Positions 14,061 to 21,575 of a stretch of DNA of 21,675 nucleotides are shown one piece after another (position 1 is the stretch's first letter; every line of letters starts with the position of its first letter). The notes under the pieces were generated by a model. The model saw only the letters and a program-made list of their open reading frames with translations. It did no database searches and was not told where the DNA came from. This DNA comes from a virus. Location of the stretch: positions 1 through 21,675 of IMG/VR virus record IMGVR_UViG_3300037488_004069; one strand, given 5' to 3'. Made by a program: the position numbers and the translations under genes.

Positions 14061-15659
14061 CTATGGCCATAGTATCGGACTCGGCATGTCATCAATCGTG
14101 ATATTCCTTCGACAGTCGTCGAGCCTGCTTGAAATAGCGGCTACCTTGGCTGAATCGGCCTGATTCATTACCTTCGCGACTATCGTGCTATCACCTACGG
14201 CCAAGCCGTCCTCTATGGCAACCTGTTGCTCTGGAGTGATAAAGCTATTGTAAATATTAGGACGATCTTCTACCGGGTATGAATAATGAGTTGGACTATT
14301 TATACCATCGAGAATTTTATTAACTTCGTCAGACTGAGGCGTATCGTTCATTCCGCAGTTTGCAGATAGCTCCGAAGCTCTAACTATAGTGTTAAGTATG
14401 TTAATCGCCTGGTTTAACCACTTGCTCTCTCCGGCATGAAATATCTTCATCTCCTGAGACAGCCTTTTTAATTCATGCTCCTTATACCACTCATGCAACA
14501 TTTCGCGTATGTAGTTCTCTGCGTACGACACTGCTGCATCAAGGTACTGCAATATCAGCTGCTTTACAGGCAAACACTCGAACACCTTTGTTCCGCCGTC
14601 CTTAAGGCCTTCGATCCATCGCTTAACTGGCTCAACGACCCGACTGAACATCTGAAGTATAAGGTTCATCAACTGATTCATGATCAAATTTCTCATGAAA
14701 TTGTTGAACATATCTCGAAACGCGTTCAGAATATCCCCGAAATCCAAATTCATCCCAGATTTCAAGAACTGCAGCATAGTCAAGAACGCTTTAAGTGTCT
14801 TCGGATCGAGCTTAACAATGTATTTCATGAAACAGCATATCAGATCTGCTGTCCACTGAGTACCAAGAAGATCATTAAGACTATTCAGGAATCTATTGGT
14901 ATAGTCTATATACCTCTCTGTCACCCCTGCAATGTCTCTGTCTGGCTTCAGTTCAACTAAATCCTTAAACATCCCATCGAACTGCTCGAGATCTTTCCGT
15001 CCGGCTTCCGAGTACCCATTCCAAAGGCCCCTGAATCCGTCGATCTGAGATCTCTCTATCATCACATCGCCCTTGAACGCCCACGGCTCATACTCCGGGG
15101 AAGGGAACGTTCCTAGATATCCATCGCAAAAATTAAGGATCTGCCGAATGTCATAGTCATACGAGTTCCAATACGATATTGCATCATCAATTAGCGAGTT
15201 CGATCTTCCATCGTACGATGCGTACCCACTATAGATGCTGTTTTGAATCAGTTGAGAGTTCGCAGTCGGATCATTGCTAGAGTTAGAAACAATATCCTCT
15301 ACCTTGATACTACTAACTCCTGCGTTAACCTGCTCGGCTAACCTTTTATATAACTCATACGTTACGTATTCGCCGCCGCTCTCAGGATCAACAGTGGCCA
15401 CGGCCACCGACACATCGTGATCATTGGTCTTATCTACTGGGATTCTTAATCCAGCGCTTGTATCGTCAATCCTCTTGTTTAACTTATCGGCCTTCTTCTT
15501 TAGGTCGTCAAGATTAGACAAGTACTTGCTTGGAGTCATCTTCTCTTGGGGGCTTGATGGGTTAACGAATCCTTGTGACAAGGACATAACCCGTTCTCTA
15601 TACCAGCTAATCTTGGCTTTATACTCTATGTTTGAAGCGTCAGATTGATTTAAAGCCAT
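14061..15659 (-). CDS. Uncharacterised large helical protein between terminase and portal (532 aa)
   Basis: I do not recognise this protein. GAGGATAA precedes the ATG and the gene ends 31 bases before the portal start. It is largely helical. The N-terminal 80 residues look coiled-coil (LSNLDDLKKKADKLNKRIDD). The centre (about residues 280-350) has amphipathic Met/Phe-rich helices such as AFRDMFNNFMRNLIMNQLMN, and another helical part runs to EWYKEHELKRLSQEMKIFHA. There is no clear signal peptide or Walker motif. Its location suggests a virion or portal-associated component. Met/Asn/Phe-rich helices would fit an internal, membrane-contacting or portal-binding part, but this is speculation. Confidence 0.8.
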   Translation of the reverse strand: MALNQSDASNIEYKAKISWYRERVMSLSQGFVNPSSPQEKMTPSKYLSNLDDLKKKADKLNKRIDDTSAGLRIPVDKTNDHDVSVAVATVDPESGGEYVTYELYKRLAEQVNAGVSSIKVEDIVSNSSNDPTANSQLIQNSIYSGYASYDGRSNSLIDDAISYWNSYDYDIRQILNFCDGYLGTFPSPEYEPWAFKGDVMIERSQIDGFRGLWNGYSEAGRKDLEQFDGMFKDLVELKPDRDIAGVTERYIDYTNRFLNSLNDLLGTQWTADLICCFMKYIVKLDPKTLKAFLTMLQFLKSGMNLDFGDILNAFRDMFNNFMRNLIMNQLMNLILQMFSRVVEPVKRWIEGLKDGGTKVFECLPVKQLILQYLDAAVSYAENYIREMLHEWYKEHELKRLSQEMKIFHAGESKWLNQAINILNTIVRASELSANCGMNDTPQSDEVNKILDGINSPTHYSYPVEDRPNIYNSFITPEQQVAIEDGLAVGDSTIVAKVMNQADSAKVAAISSRLDDCRRNITIDDMPSPILWP

Positions 15660-15676
15660 TTATCCTCATCGTATTT

Positions 15677-15761
15677 GGTGCGCCCGCCTGGCAACCGACA
15701 GGGGGGATAAGTCAACTGCCAGCGGTTCTCCCCTTTGGGAAGACGGGCTATCCAGCGCACC
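15677..15761 (-). ncRNA. Pseudoknotted RNA structure downstream of the large terminase gene
   Basis: The spacer between terminase and the next gene folds on the minus strand as a closed unit. P1 is seven pairs (15755-15761 with 15677-15683). P2 is a seven-pair hairpin with an AAA loop (15737-15743 with 15727-15733). P3 is a long stem (15714-15725 with 15684-15696, one bulge), extended by GAC/GTC (15711-15713 with 15697-15699). Its loop has TATCC (15705-15709), complementary to GGATA (15749-15753) between P1 and P2, giving a pseudoknot. No U-tract follows. The arrangement resembles a structured RNA or riboregulator more than a terminator. I know no family that matches. Confidence 0.5.
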
Positions 15762-15765
15762 AGAA

Positions 15766-17610
15766 CTAAAAGCTCGCCCTTCCACCAGTGCTTGGGCCTC
15801 GCATCCTTCTCAACTTATTGATAGACGAAGTAGGCCTCTTATCTTCTACTCTTCTTTGTTTCACCCTCATAAAATCTATTGTGTTACGTGCTGTGGTTTC
15901 CTGGAACATTGGTTTGCCGAACCATCGAGGAGATATTGCCAATCGCTCCCTCTTCTCTTGGTCAACCTTACTTCTATTCAAAAGATAATCTTTAGTTACC
16001 TTCTCTCCAAACTTACCAGCCACAGAGATATTTACTGATCTTCCCTGCTTGTTTATGTCGCTGAATTCCATGGTAGCAGCGAGAATAGATAGCATCCATG
16101 CGGCTATCGCGTGATCGTTCTCGTCACTGTACACTGGCTGGCCCATCGCCGTCGTTCGTATTACAGTGTAGTCTCTAAGCTGACCAACGAGTCCGTTCTT
16201 AATATCCTCAGACTCTGGGAGGATAATCTGTCCGTCTTCCATACGACGAGCGGCAAGATTCACAATAAACGGCTTCATGTGCTTCTTGACCATCTGTTTC
16301 GTGACAGGATCACGTATTTCCATCTTGTCGCCGAAGTAGATGCCCTTGACTTTATTGGCTAGCCCTGTCAGCGGATTCTCAAGCCCATACTTACGAAGCA
16401 TTTCTATCTGGGTTGCCCCGTAACCTACGTCTACATATATGAACTCAGGATTCCATATTTCATTGAGTTCTATGACTTCCTCGCACGATCTGACCTGCGT
16501 GAACTCTTCTTGTGTAATTACCTTCTTGGCGGCCACCTTAAACGCTCCACGACCACCGTTCAGCCCCTTGTTCCACTCATTAACGATGATACATGTTCCA
16601 TTACCTGCCGTGTTCCAATCCACCCCTATTGTATACAAAGAATCATGGTTCTTTCGAACTTTGTTAAGATCGTAGTCCTGGAGGCTAGCATCAACAAACT
16701 TCTTAAGGAACACGCCCTCTGCTATGTCGCCAAACTCAGCTTCGAATTCATGCTTATAACCGGCGTCGGAATACTGAGCTCTCTCAATACGCTCTGTCTG
16801 CACACTCCACGACGGAGACACGCTTGAAGGAAAATGAAACTCCTTATATCCAAGCTGAGCCTCTGTGCAAAACCGCCAGAACATGTCTCGCTTGCCAGTT
16901 GGTGTTGAAGACGCCCAAATCAAAACATCGGGCCTCGACGCCTGGATAGCAAGGATTACTTCGAAGTCACTTGTACTAAGATAATCAGCCTCGTCAATCA
17001 AGATCATGTGTGCGTCTTGACCACGGATACCAGTTGATTTACTGCCTGTTCTAGTACCTGCTGTGAACCCCAAGATCTTTGATCCGTTGTGAAACTCAAC
17101 TCTATACGGATTCTTAGTGTTTCTCTTAATGGATGACTTAAGCGATTCGCTCTTCCCCATGAATGTGTCGAGCTTATCGAATATAAGTCCTACCTGGTTT
17201 TTGTACGGGGCGATCACTAGAACAATAATATTCTCGTGAGTATACGCGTAGTGTAGCATCCGTATACAGATCGCCTCAGTTTTACCTGATCGCCTTCCGA
17301 TTCGACTGACTTTCCTTAGTGCGCTACACTTGAGCATCACATCCTGGTACCAGCGAGCATCCCATCCAAGCTCAGTCTTTGTCCAAAGGACAGGATTATA
17401 TAGGAAGTTGGCGAAGGCCATATCATCATCACCCATCAGCCTCTTAGCCTCTTCACTAACCTGCATCTCTTCGTGTATAAGATTACAGATCTGAAGATCC
17501 CACTCGCCGCCCTTGTCCTTAAGGAACACCTTCCCACCCTTCTGGTACCACACGCCAGCGTGATCCTTCAGACAACGCTGACAAAAAGGATGGATCTCTG
17601 TTTTCTTCAT
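15766..17610 (-). CDS. terL: Large terminase subunit, TerL (614 aa)
   Basis: This is the packaging motor ATPase and nuclease. The Walker A-like motif is RIGRRSGKT (residues 103-111) and Walker B is MILIDEAD (202-209). The RNase H-like nuclease acids are in IGVDWN (about D331), YVDVGYG (about D394) and SDENDHAIAAW (about D499). The N-terminus has a possible Cys pair, PFCQRCL. I choose the start at 17610. An upstream in-frame ATG at 17655 lies inside a stem-loop and has no ribosome-binding site. The site before 17610 is also weak (GAAATGG), so the start is uncertain. It would dock on the portal and cut concatemeric DNA. Confidence 0.95.
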   Translation of the reverse strand: MKKTEIHPFCQRCLKDHAGVWYQKGGKVFLKDKGGEWDLQICNLIHEEMQVSEEAKRLMGDDDMAFANFLYNPVLWTKTELGWDARWYQDVMLKCSALRKVSRIGRRSGKTEAICIRMLHYAYTHENIIVLVIAPYKNQVGLIFDKLDTFMGKSESLKSSIKRNTKNPYRVEFHNGSKILGFTAGTRTGSKSTGIRGQDAHMILIDEADYLSTSDFEVILAIQASRPDVLIWASSTPTGKRDMFWRFCTEAQLGYKEFHFPSSVSPSWSVQTERIERAQYSDAGYKHEFEAEFGDIAEGVFLKKFVDASLQDYDLNKVRKNHDSLYTIGVDWNTAGNGTCIIVNEWNKGLNGGRGAFKVAAKKVITQEEFTQVRSCEEVIELNEIWNPEFIYVDVGYGATQIEMLRKYGLENPLTGLANKVKGIYFGDKMEIRDPVTKQMVKKHMKPFIVNLAARRMEDGQIILPESEDIKNGLVGQLRDYTVIRTTAMGQPVYSDENDHAIAAWMLSILAATMEFSDINKQGRSVNISVAGKFGEKVTKDYLLNRSKVDQEKRERLAISPRWFGKPMFQETTARNTIDFMRVKQRRVEDKRPTSSINKLRRMRGPSTGGRASF

Positions 17611-17629
17611 ATTACCATTTCTATATAAT

Positions 17630-17695
17630 GGGTGAGGTAGTCCCTGACAGCCCATAAATGATTTTAATTTTCATACTCGGCCCGGCATCTCACCC
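17630..17695 (-). other. Stem-closed spacer upstream of the large terminase gene
   Basis: GGGTGAG (17689-17695) pairs exactly with CTCACCC (17630-17636), enclosing 52 bases. Inside, GGCC (17679-17682) can pair with GGCT (17649-17652) and ATGA (17671-17674) with TCAT (17658-17661), around an A-rich loop. The inner fold is weaker than in the spacer downstream of the terminase. It includes the alternative ATG at 17655 and ends 20 bases before the preferred terminase start, so it could tune terminase translation. Confidence 0.35.
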
Positions 17696-17702
17696 GTAGA
17701 TT

Positions 17703-17882
17703 CTACTTAGCTTTCTTTCTAAACCCATGAGATTTTTTAGCATTCAAAGCAAACTGACGCCTCTTTCCCGTGCAGGTCTTTTTGGTCATGGGAGTACACC
17801 ATCCCTCGTGTTTGGGGTCCAGCTTAAAGCTAGTTTTCTTCGCCGCCTTTGCATCATCTAACGTGGCGTATGTTTGCATCAT
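17703..17882 (-). CDS. Tiny basic protein, tandem paralogue 2 (59 aa)
   Basis: The likely start is ATG at 17882 (or the next codon, 17879). A GTG at 17888 is less likely. Its start lies directly after the stop of the preceding small gene at 17885, so translation may be coupled. The N-terminus MQTYATLDDAKAA is clearly related to the ETYTSLADAKKAA of that gene. The rest is strongly basic with two Cys (GWCTPMTKKTCTGKRRQFAL). No known family is recognised. The basic tail suggests nucleic acid binding, inferred only from charge. Confidence 0.65.
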   Translation of the reverse strand: MMQTYATLDDAKAAKKTSFKLDPKHEGWCTPMTKKTCTGKRRQFALNAKKSHGFRKKAK

Positions 17883-17884
17883 GT

Positions 17885-18031
17885 TCACTGACTATTGTGA
17901 CCGCGCTTATAGGTTCCAGCCTTACCGGTCTTCGTCTTGAACTTTAGTTGCGTAAAATTGCCCTTGCCTACCTTAACTGATTTTGAACTGGCCGCTTTTT
18001 TAGCGTCAGCCAATGATGTATAAGTTTCCAA
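17885..18031 (-). CDS. Tiny basic protein with TTG start, tandem paralogue 1 (48 aa)
   Basis: This small gene starts with TTG at 18031, eight bases after a good GGGAGG site. It reads L/M-ETYTSLADAKKAASSKS, then a basic segment ending in KRGHNSQ. It shares the TY-x-L-x-DAK-x-A opening with the next gene, and that paralogy supports its reality. Its first 64 bases overlap the 3' end of the HNH gene in another frame. The HNH gene thus holds both its ribosome-binding site and its start. Confidence 0.6.
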   Translation of the reverse strand: METYTSLADAKKAASSKSVKVGKGNFTQLKFKTKTGKAGTYKRGHNSQ

Positions 18032-18303
18032 GATTCTATCCTCCCGAATACTTTGTTAACCAGGTATTCCACAAAACTTAGCTCTCTACGAAATGTCTTC
18101 CGATGACAGCGTCTACACAAAGTTACCCCGTTTGATAATGCATACTTCAATTTAGGAAAGAGTGATTTTGGAAGTATATGATGTGGGTTCATGATTTTGT
18201 TATTCCGGCCGCACACAATACAACAGTGTTTGTCTCTTTCGTAAACCTTAGTTCTCCAATCAATCCACGACTTACATCTCTTCTTACGATAGTACCATTT
18301 CAT
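17968..18303 (-). CDS. Free-standing HNH endonuclease (111 aa)
   Basis: The HNH motif region has CCIVCGRNNK, then MNPHHILPKS, ALSNGVTLCRRCHRKTF. The two CxxC pairs should bind zinc and the HH...N...H residues form the beta-beta-alpha-metal active site. The N-terminus is very basic (KWYYRKKRCKSW). It is not in an intron as far as I can see. HNH enzymes beside terL are common in tailed phages, where some assist packaging-end cutting and others are selfish homing genes. Either role is possible here. The ribosome-binding site before the ATG is weak (GGCGGT). Its 3' end overlaps the following tiny gene. Confidence 0.85.
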   Translation of the reverse strand: MKWYYRKKRCKSWIDWRTKVYERDKHCCIVCGRNNKIMNPHHILPKSLFPKLKYALSNGVTLCRRCHRKTFRRELSFVEYLVNKVFGRIESWKLIHHWLTLKKRPVQNQLR

Positions 18304-18318
18304 TGTACCGCCGATATC

Positions 18319-18666
18319 TTAGTTTGGCCACATGTGATTGTACGGATTGTTAGGAAGATTGATAATGATCGGCGCAACCTCACCCCGACTCCTTGACTTT
18401 TTGCCTGCGAGTGATCCTGCCAATGTAGCGCTAGCGCCAGCTGTTAATGCTCCGCCAGCAGCCAATGTAGCACTACGAGCATAGAAGTCGACCGGTCTAC
18501 TACCCTTTGGGTTGTACCCTCTCATCCACTTCCCCATAGCTGTCCTGGCCCCATACGCGCCTCCATCTGGACCTTTTCTGGCGTACCCGCGCTTCATCAT
18601 ACGGCTCAGGAGGGGGAGATTAAGTGCATTAGTGTAACTGGCCCACAAAGACTTTAACTTAACCAT
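18319..18666 (-). CDS. Small protein with Ala/Gly hydrophobic segment (115 aa)
   Basis: The start follows AGGAGAAG. The first 60 residues are basic and Gly/Arg rich (MMKRGYARKGPDGG, GKWMRGYNPKGSRP). An Ala/Gly-rich hydrophobic stretch, SATLAAGGALTAGASATLAG (about residues 65-84), could form one membrane helix. The C-terminus ends in IIINLPNNPYNHMWPN. I do not recognise the family. It pairs with the membrane-type gene upstream and both follow the endolysin, so a lysis or virion role is conceivable. Nothing in the sequence proves either. Confidence 0.7.
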   Translation of the reverse strand: MVKLKSLWASYTNALNLPLLSRMMKRGYARKGPDGGAYGARTAMGKWMRGYNPKGSRPVDFYARSATLAAGGALTAGASATLAGSLAGKKSRSRGEVAPIIINLPNNPYNHMWPN

Positions 18667-18684
18667 TTATGCTTCTCCTAATTA

Positions 18685-19248
18685 TCACCGGTGATACAGC
18701 TGGGCTTCGCCTCCAATGGCGCTTCTTGCTTGCAAATGTGACTCAGCTATAGCCCTAACAGCCCTTTGCCTCGACGTATAAGACCGTTCGGAATCATTAA
18801 ATGGAACCGACATCTTCATGTACTGATTTCTCTCGAGTGCTCTTGACGAGTTCTGTATTGATGCGCCAGTACCGAACCAAGCTGCTCCAGCGGCGAGCAT
18901 AAATGGATTACGAAGGAACTTAGTTGCGAACCAGATTGGGTCAGACGCTATGAAGTACGCGTTGGTGGCTCCGGCCACCCTGGACGCACCCATCAGCATC
19001 TTACCGTACTTGTCTACCCCGCGTAATCTTTGACCGTTCCTTTCGACCCCACGACCTATCATGCTCGCACCGATTCTCTTACCACCGGTGAACGGGCCAG
19101 TCCATGGGGCGTATAACCTGCCAGAGGACCGGAACTGCGCCAACATATCTATAGCGGAATAGCCGTATATGCCTGCCGCTATGCCAAGCAGGCTTGCTGG
19201 CTCATCCCCATATTCAGAACTCTCTAAATATCTGCTGTCAACTTCCAT
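18685..19248 (-). CDS. Uncharacterised Gly/Arg-rich protein (187 aa)
   Basis: GAGGTAAG precedes the ATG. Moderately hydrophobic stretches occur at ASLLGIAAGIYGYSAIDMLA and at NPFMLAAGAAWFGTGASI. Between them is a Gly/Arg-rich basic part (GGKRIGASMIGRGVERNGQR). The C-terminus SRQRAVRAIAESHLQARSAI followed by GGEAQLYHR looks like a conserved short end motif. I have the impression that similar endings occur in other phage virion proteins, but cannot verify this. It has no recognised domain. Position between endolysin and terminase-linked genes fits a virion or membrane-associated late protein. Confidence 0.7.
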   Translation of the reverse strand: MEVDSRYLESSEYGDEPASLLGIAAGIYGYSAIDMLAQFRSSGRLYAPWTGPFTGGKRIGASMIGRGVERNGQRLRGVDKYGKMLMGASRVAGATNAYFIASDPIWFATKFLRNPFMLAAGAAWFGTGASIQNSSRALERNQYMKMSVPFNDSERSYTSRQRAVRAIAESHLQARSAIGGEAQLYHR

Positions 19249-19255
19249 TGTATAC

Positions 19256-20392
19256 TTACCTCACACTGTGAAGTATTTTACTCATTATAGAGAGTTTCTT
19301 TTTCTGGCTCGAAATATTGTGACTCACCTTACTCTGGTGTATCTTATCAACTAAACCATGATTCTGCGGAGGCTTATTGACATGCTTGCTAACTACGTTA
19401 CTCACAGACGCACCGCTAAGATCTGCAGCTGCTTTTTTATTCTGCTCTATGAATTGCTTTGTCTTCTCTGGATTACTTGTACCTTGGTAATATTTACTCC
19501 AGTAAGCCGCTCTGTCGTTTAGGCTACCTGGGATTGCCCCCGGGGCAGTTAAGTATTTCACGCGAGCCATTGCAGCAGCGAACTTCTCGTTACTTGACAC
19601 GAGTTTAGATATCTCGTTCCTGGACATAGACTTCAGCTGTTTCTCTGTCTTCCCAGATGTAGCCACAAGAATATTGAGCGCCCTCTTGTGTCGCATCGAC
19701 CAGCTCACAAGATGCTCTGCAGTGGATGGTTCAATCTGAAAAATACTGGTTGCTTTCCCTTGTCCCCAAACTTGCTGGCTATACCTCAACCCACCGGACT
19801 CATGGACTGCAGTTTCATATAGCATATCGGACACATTCTTAGCTGATTCCTTACTAGCCTCAGTAAGCCCGGCTATGTAGTCTGTCGTCTTTCTGACATC
19901 GCCCATTCTTCCGGCCGGAATTACATAGCCCTTCTTCGGTATTTCAAAATGGACCATGTCTCTTCCGGCGAAGTCTCCACCCCACCTAAGACCTGCTGAC
20001 TTTCCAATTTTACCAATTTCTGAATAGGCCTTTGGGTCCCAGGTTATCCCCTTGTCTGTTTCAACGGCTATATCAAAGGCGTTCCTGGAGGTGTGCCTAG
20101 AGGTCTTCGTCCACGTTACTATTTTACCTGGCTTCGTTCTGCCCTGAGCGTATTTCGCATCCTGCTCTGCTTGGCTTCTGTACCCTTGAGTTACTCTAAA
20201 TTTTATCCCTTTAATTAACGCATCTTTTCTAAGTACACTCAATCTTTCGTAGGCAGCCTCGCTAAGGCCATACTCGGTCTTTTTGGCTTCAGCAAATGCG
20301 ACAGATGGCGCGCTAGACAACAGAGAGGTAGCTATGAATGATGCCAGTAATCCACCGCGTCCAAGCTTACTCGCTATTGATAGTGGATTCAT
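19256..20392 (-). CDS. Secreted two-domain endolysin: M15 peptidase plus lysozyme-like domain (378 aa)
   Basis: I place the start at ATG 20392 (MNPLSIASK), with an AGGGGG site. A longer frame to 20410 is less likely. The N-terminus is a Sec signal peptide (GLLASFIATSLLSSAPSVAFA) with probable cleavage near residue 34. Residues about 40-150 are an M15/VanY-like peptidase: Arg-rich QGYRSQAEQ, then SRHTSRNAFD (H100, D107) and MVHFEIP (H148). The usual Gly of HxxGxAxD is Arg here. From about 180 to 330 is a lysozyme/SLT-like domain with ETAVHESGG (likely E198) and SIFQIEPSTAEH. It should cut both peptide and glycan bonds of peptidoglycan after export. It overlaps the upstream gene by 26 bases. 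Confidence 0.85.
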   Translation of the reverse strand: MNPLSIASKLGRGGLLASFIATSLLSSAPSVAFAEAKKTEYGLSEAAYERLSVLRKDALIKGIKFRVTQGYRSQAEQDAKYAQGRTKPGKIVTWTKTSRHTSRNAFDIAVETDKGITWDPKAYSEIGKIGKSAGLRWGGDFAGRDMVHFEIPKKGYVIPAGRMGDVRKTTDYIAGLTEASKESAKNVSDMLYETAVHESGGLRYSQQVWGQGKATSIFQIEPSTAEHLVSWSMRHKRALNILVATSGKTEKQLKSMSRNEISKLVSSNEKFAAAMARVKYLTAPGAIPGSLNDRAAYWSKYYQGTSNPEKTKQFIEQNKKAAADLSGASVSNVVSKHVNKPPQNHGLVDKIHQSKVSHNISSQKKKLSIMSKILHSVR

Positions 20393-21128
20393 CCTTGCCC
20401 CCTGCCGCACTATACGGATTCGGCGTTACATCTATCACGCCTGCCTCTGCTGCCTTACGTGTTAGCTCTCGCGCTTTCTCTAATAGCTTACTCGCGTATG
20501 TGCTCGGATCGGCCATAATCCTATTAACGTCCTTAGCTTTTGCTTCGCGGGTTGCTATAAGAGCATTCATGATCTTCAGTTTTTGTCTTTGGGCCTTTTC
20601 AAGGAAATGTATGATCTGATTCATCTCATCTTTATACACAGGCTTTAAACCATCCGGTGTATTTTGGAAACCTGCGACTGTCTTCTGTAAGATCGATGGA
20701 TTCTTTGCAAGTTCTTCGGTGGCTCTTTTCTCGAGTATTTCCCAAAACACTAAATCTCCGACGAGAGCACCATCTACTTTTGAGTCAGGATCAACGCCAA
20801 GTTCCTTTACATAGTCACCGTGCCACATCTCGAGTATGGTGGATTCAATAGGGCATTCTTTACCTATCGGATAATTGTTGTTTGTACTGAGCGGGCACTT
20901 CCCACAGTACGGACATTGTTCACCGAGACACAGTATTGGAGCGGTAGCTGCAAACCCGTGCTTAAGGACGTTGAGATATACGATCAGTTTCTTGGCTTCT
21001 TTTGGAGTGAGCGTAACCTCATGACCATCTTGCAGTTTCTTGGCGAACTTCGATAGCAATGAATCTTCGGTTAGTCCTTCGCATGTATTACGAAGTGTAA
21101 TCTGTTGATCTTTCTCTTTCTCTTCCAT
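20367..21128 (-). CDS. Five-cysteine protein, candidate small terminase (253 aa)
   Basis: The ATG directly follows the stop of the 56-aa gene (TAAATG). A cysteine cluster lies at C67, C72, C75, C78 and C92, in the pattern C-x4-CPYCGKCPL ... PIGKECPIE, suggesting bound zinc or an Fe-S cluster. The rest is helical and charged: a helix at TPKEAKKLIVYLNVL, LEKAQRQKLKIMNALIATRE and a basic C-terminal helix. From its place in the packaging block and helix-rich form it may be the DNA-recognising small terminase. I cannot prove this, since no helix-turn-helix is plain. A DNA-binding regulatory protein is an alternative. Confidence 0.8.
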   Translation of the reverse strand: MEEKEKDQQITLRNTCEGLTEDSLLSKFAKKLQDGHEVTLTPKEAKKLIVYLNVLKHGFAATAPILCLGEQCPYCGKCPLSTNNNYPIGKECPIESTILEMWHGDYVKELGVDPDSKVDGALVGDLVFWEILEKRATEELAKNPSILQKTVAGFQNTPDGLKPVYKDEMNQIIHFLEKAQRQKLKIMNALIATREAKAKDVNRIMADPSTYASKLLEKARELTRKAAEAGVIDVTPNPYSAAGGKDESTINSE

Positions 21129-21299
21129 TTAGCCAGCGCCTTCTGTTTCCTTTGGGAGACCAGACTTGTAACTCGCACTCGACGCTTTACGATTCGGGGC
21201 CTTGATCTTAATACTCTTTAGTCCACGAACAATATCTGATTTCGAAAAACTCATTCCTGAAGGTCTATATGTTCCTGCGTACGGGTTGGCCTGGGCCAT
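21129..21299 (-). CDS. Small uncharacterised basic protein (56 aa)
   Basis: The ATG at 21299 has GGAG upstream and the TAA abuts the next gene's ATG, which indicates translational coupling. The sequence is MAQANPYAGTYRPSGMSFSK, then a basic helix (DIVRGLKSIKIKAPNRKAS) and a flexible Ser/Gly end. No domain is recognised. Confidence 0.65.
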   Translation of the reverse strand: MAQANPYAGTYRPSGMSFSKSDIVRGLKSIKIKAPNRKASSASYKSGLPKETEGAG

Positions 21300-21311
21300 G
21301 TGCACTCCGGA

Positions 21312-21575
21312 TTATTTAACTGTTATAGATATTAACTTTACTCTCTGTCCTTTGCGGCGCTCAATCTGTTCTTGAGCCATAGCATCTGCTACGATCTTTT
21401 CTCTCTCGAGCCCTTTCTTCGAATTGAAGTCTGTTGGCTGCGGAAGTATTACGTGTTGTGGTAAATTTACAGATAAAGAGAAGCTGCTAGCCTCACCCTT
21501 CGACGAGGACAGAACGAGCACAAACCAAAAACAAAGTATTGAAAACTTAAATATTCTGTTCTCTTTTGACTCCAA
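21312..21575 (-). CDS. Small secreted or membrane-anchored protein (87 aa)
   Basis: The start is TTG at 21575, a few bases after AGAGGTGA. The N-terminus has basic residues followed by FSILCFWFVLVLSSSKGEA, a signal peptide with likely cleavage after GEA, or a membrane anchor. No lipobox is evident. The mature part has VNLPQHVILPQPTDFNSKKG and a charged helix (EREKIVADAMAQEQIERRKG). The frame overlaps the preceding small gene by 29 bases. Size and topology could suit a lysis-accessory (spanin-like) protein, especially with the endolysin nearby, but there is no diagnostic motif. Confidence 0.6.
   Translation of the reverse strand: MESKENRIFKFSILCFWFVLVLSSSKGEASSFSLSVNLPQHVILPQPTDFNSKKGLEREKIVADAMAQEQIERRKGQRVKLISITVK

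Noticed and set aside
15677-15761. tRNA gene, suggested by a seven-pair closing stem and 85-base length
   Set aside because: No T-arm (GGTTC-like loop with a five-pair stem) sits before the 3' strand, and there is no anticodon arm of normal form.
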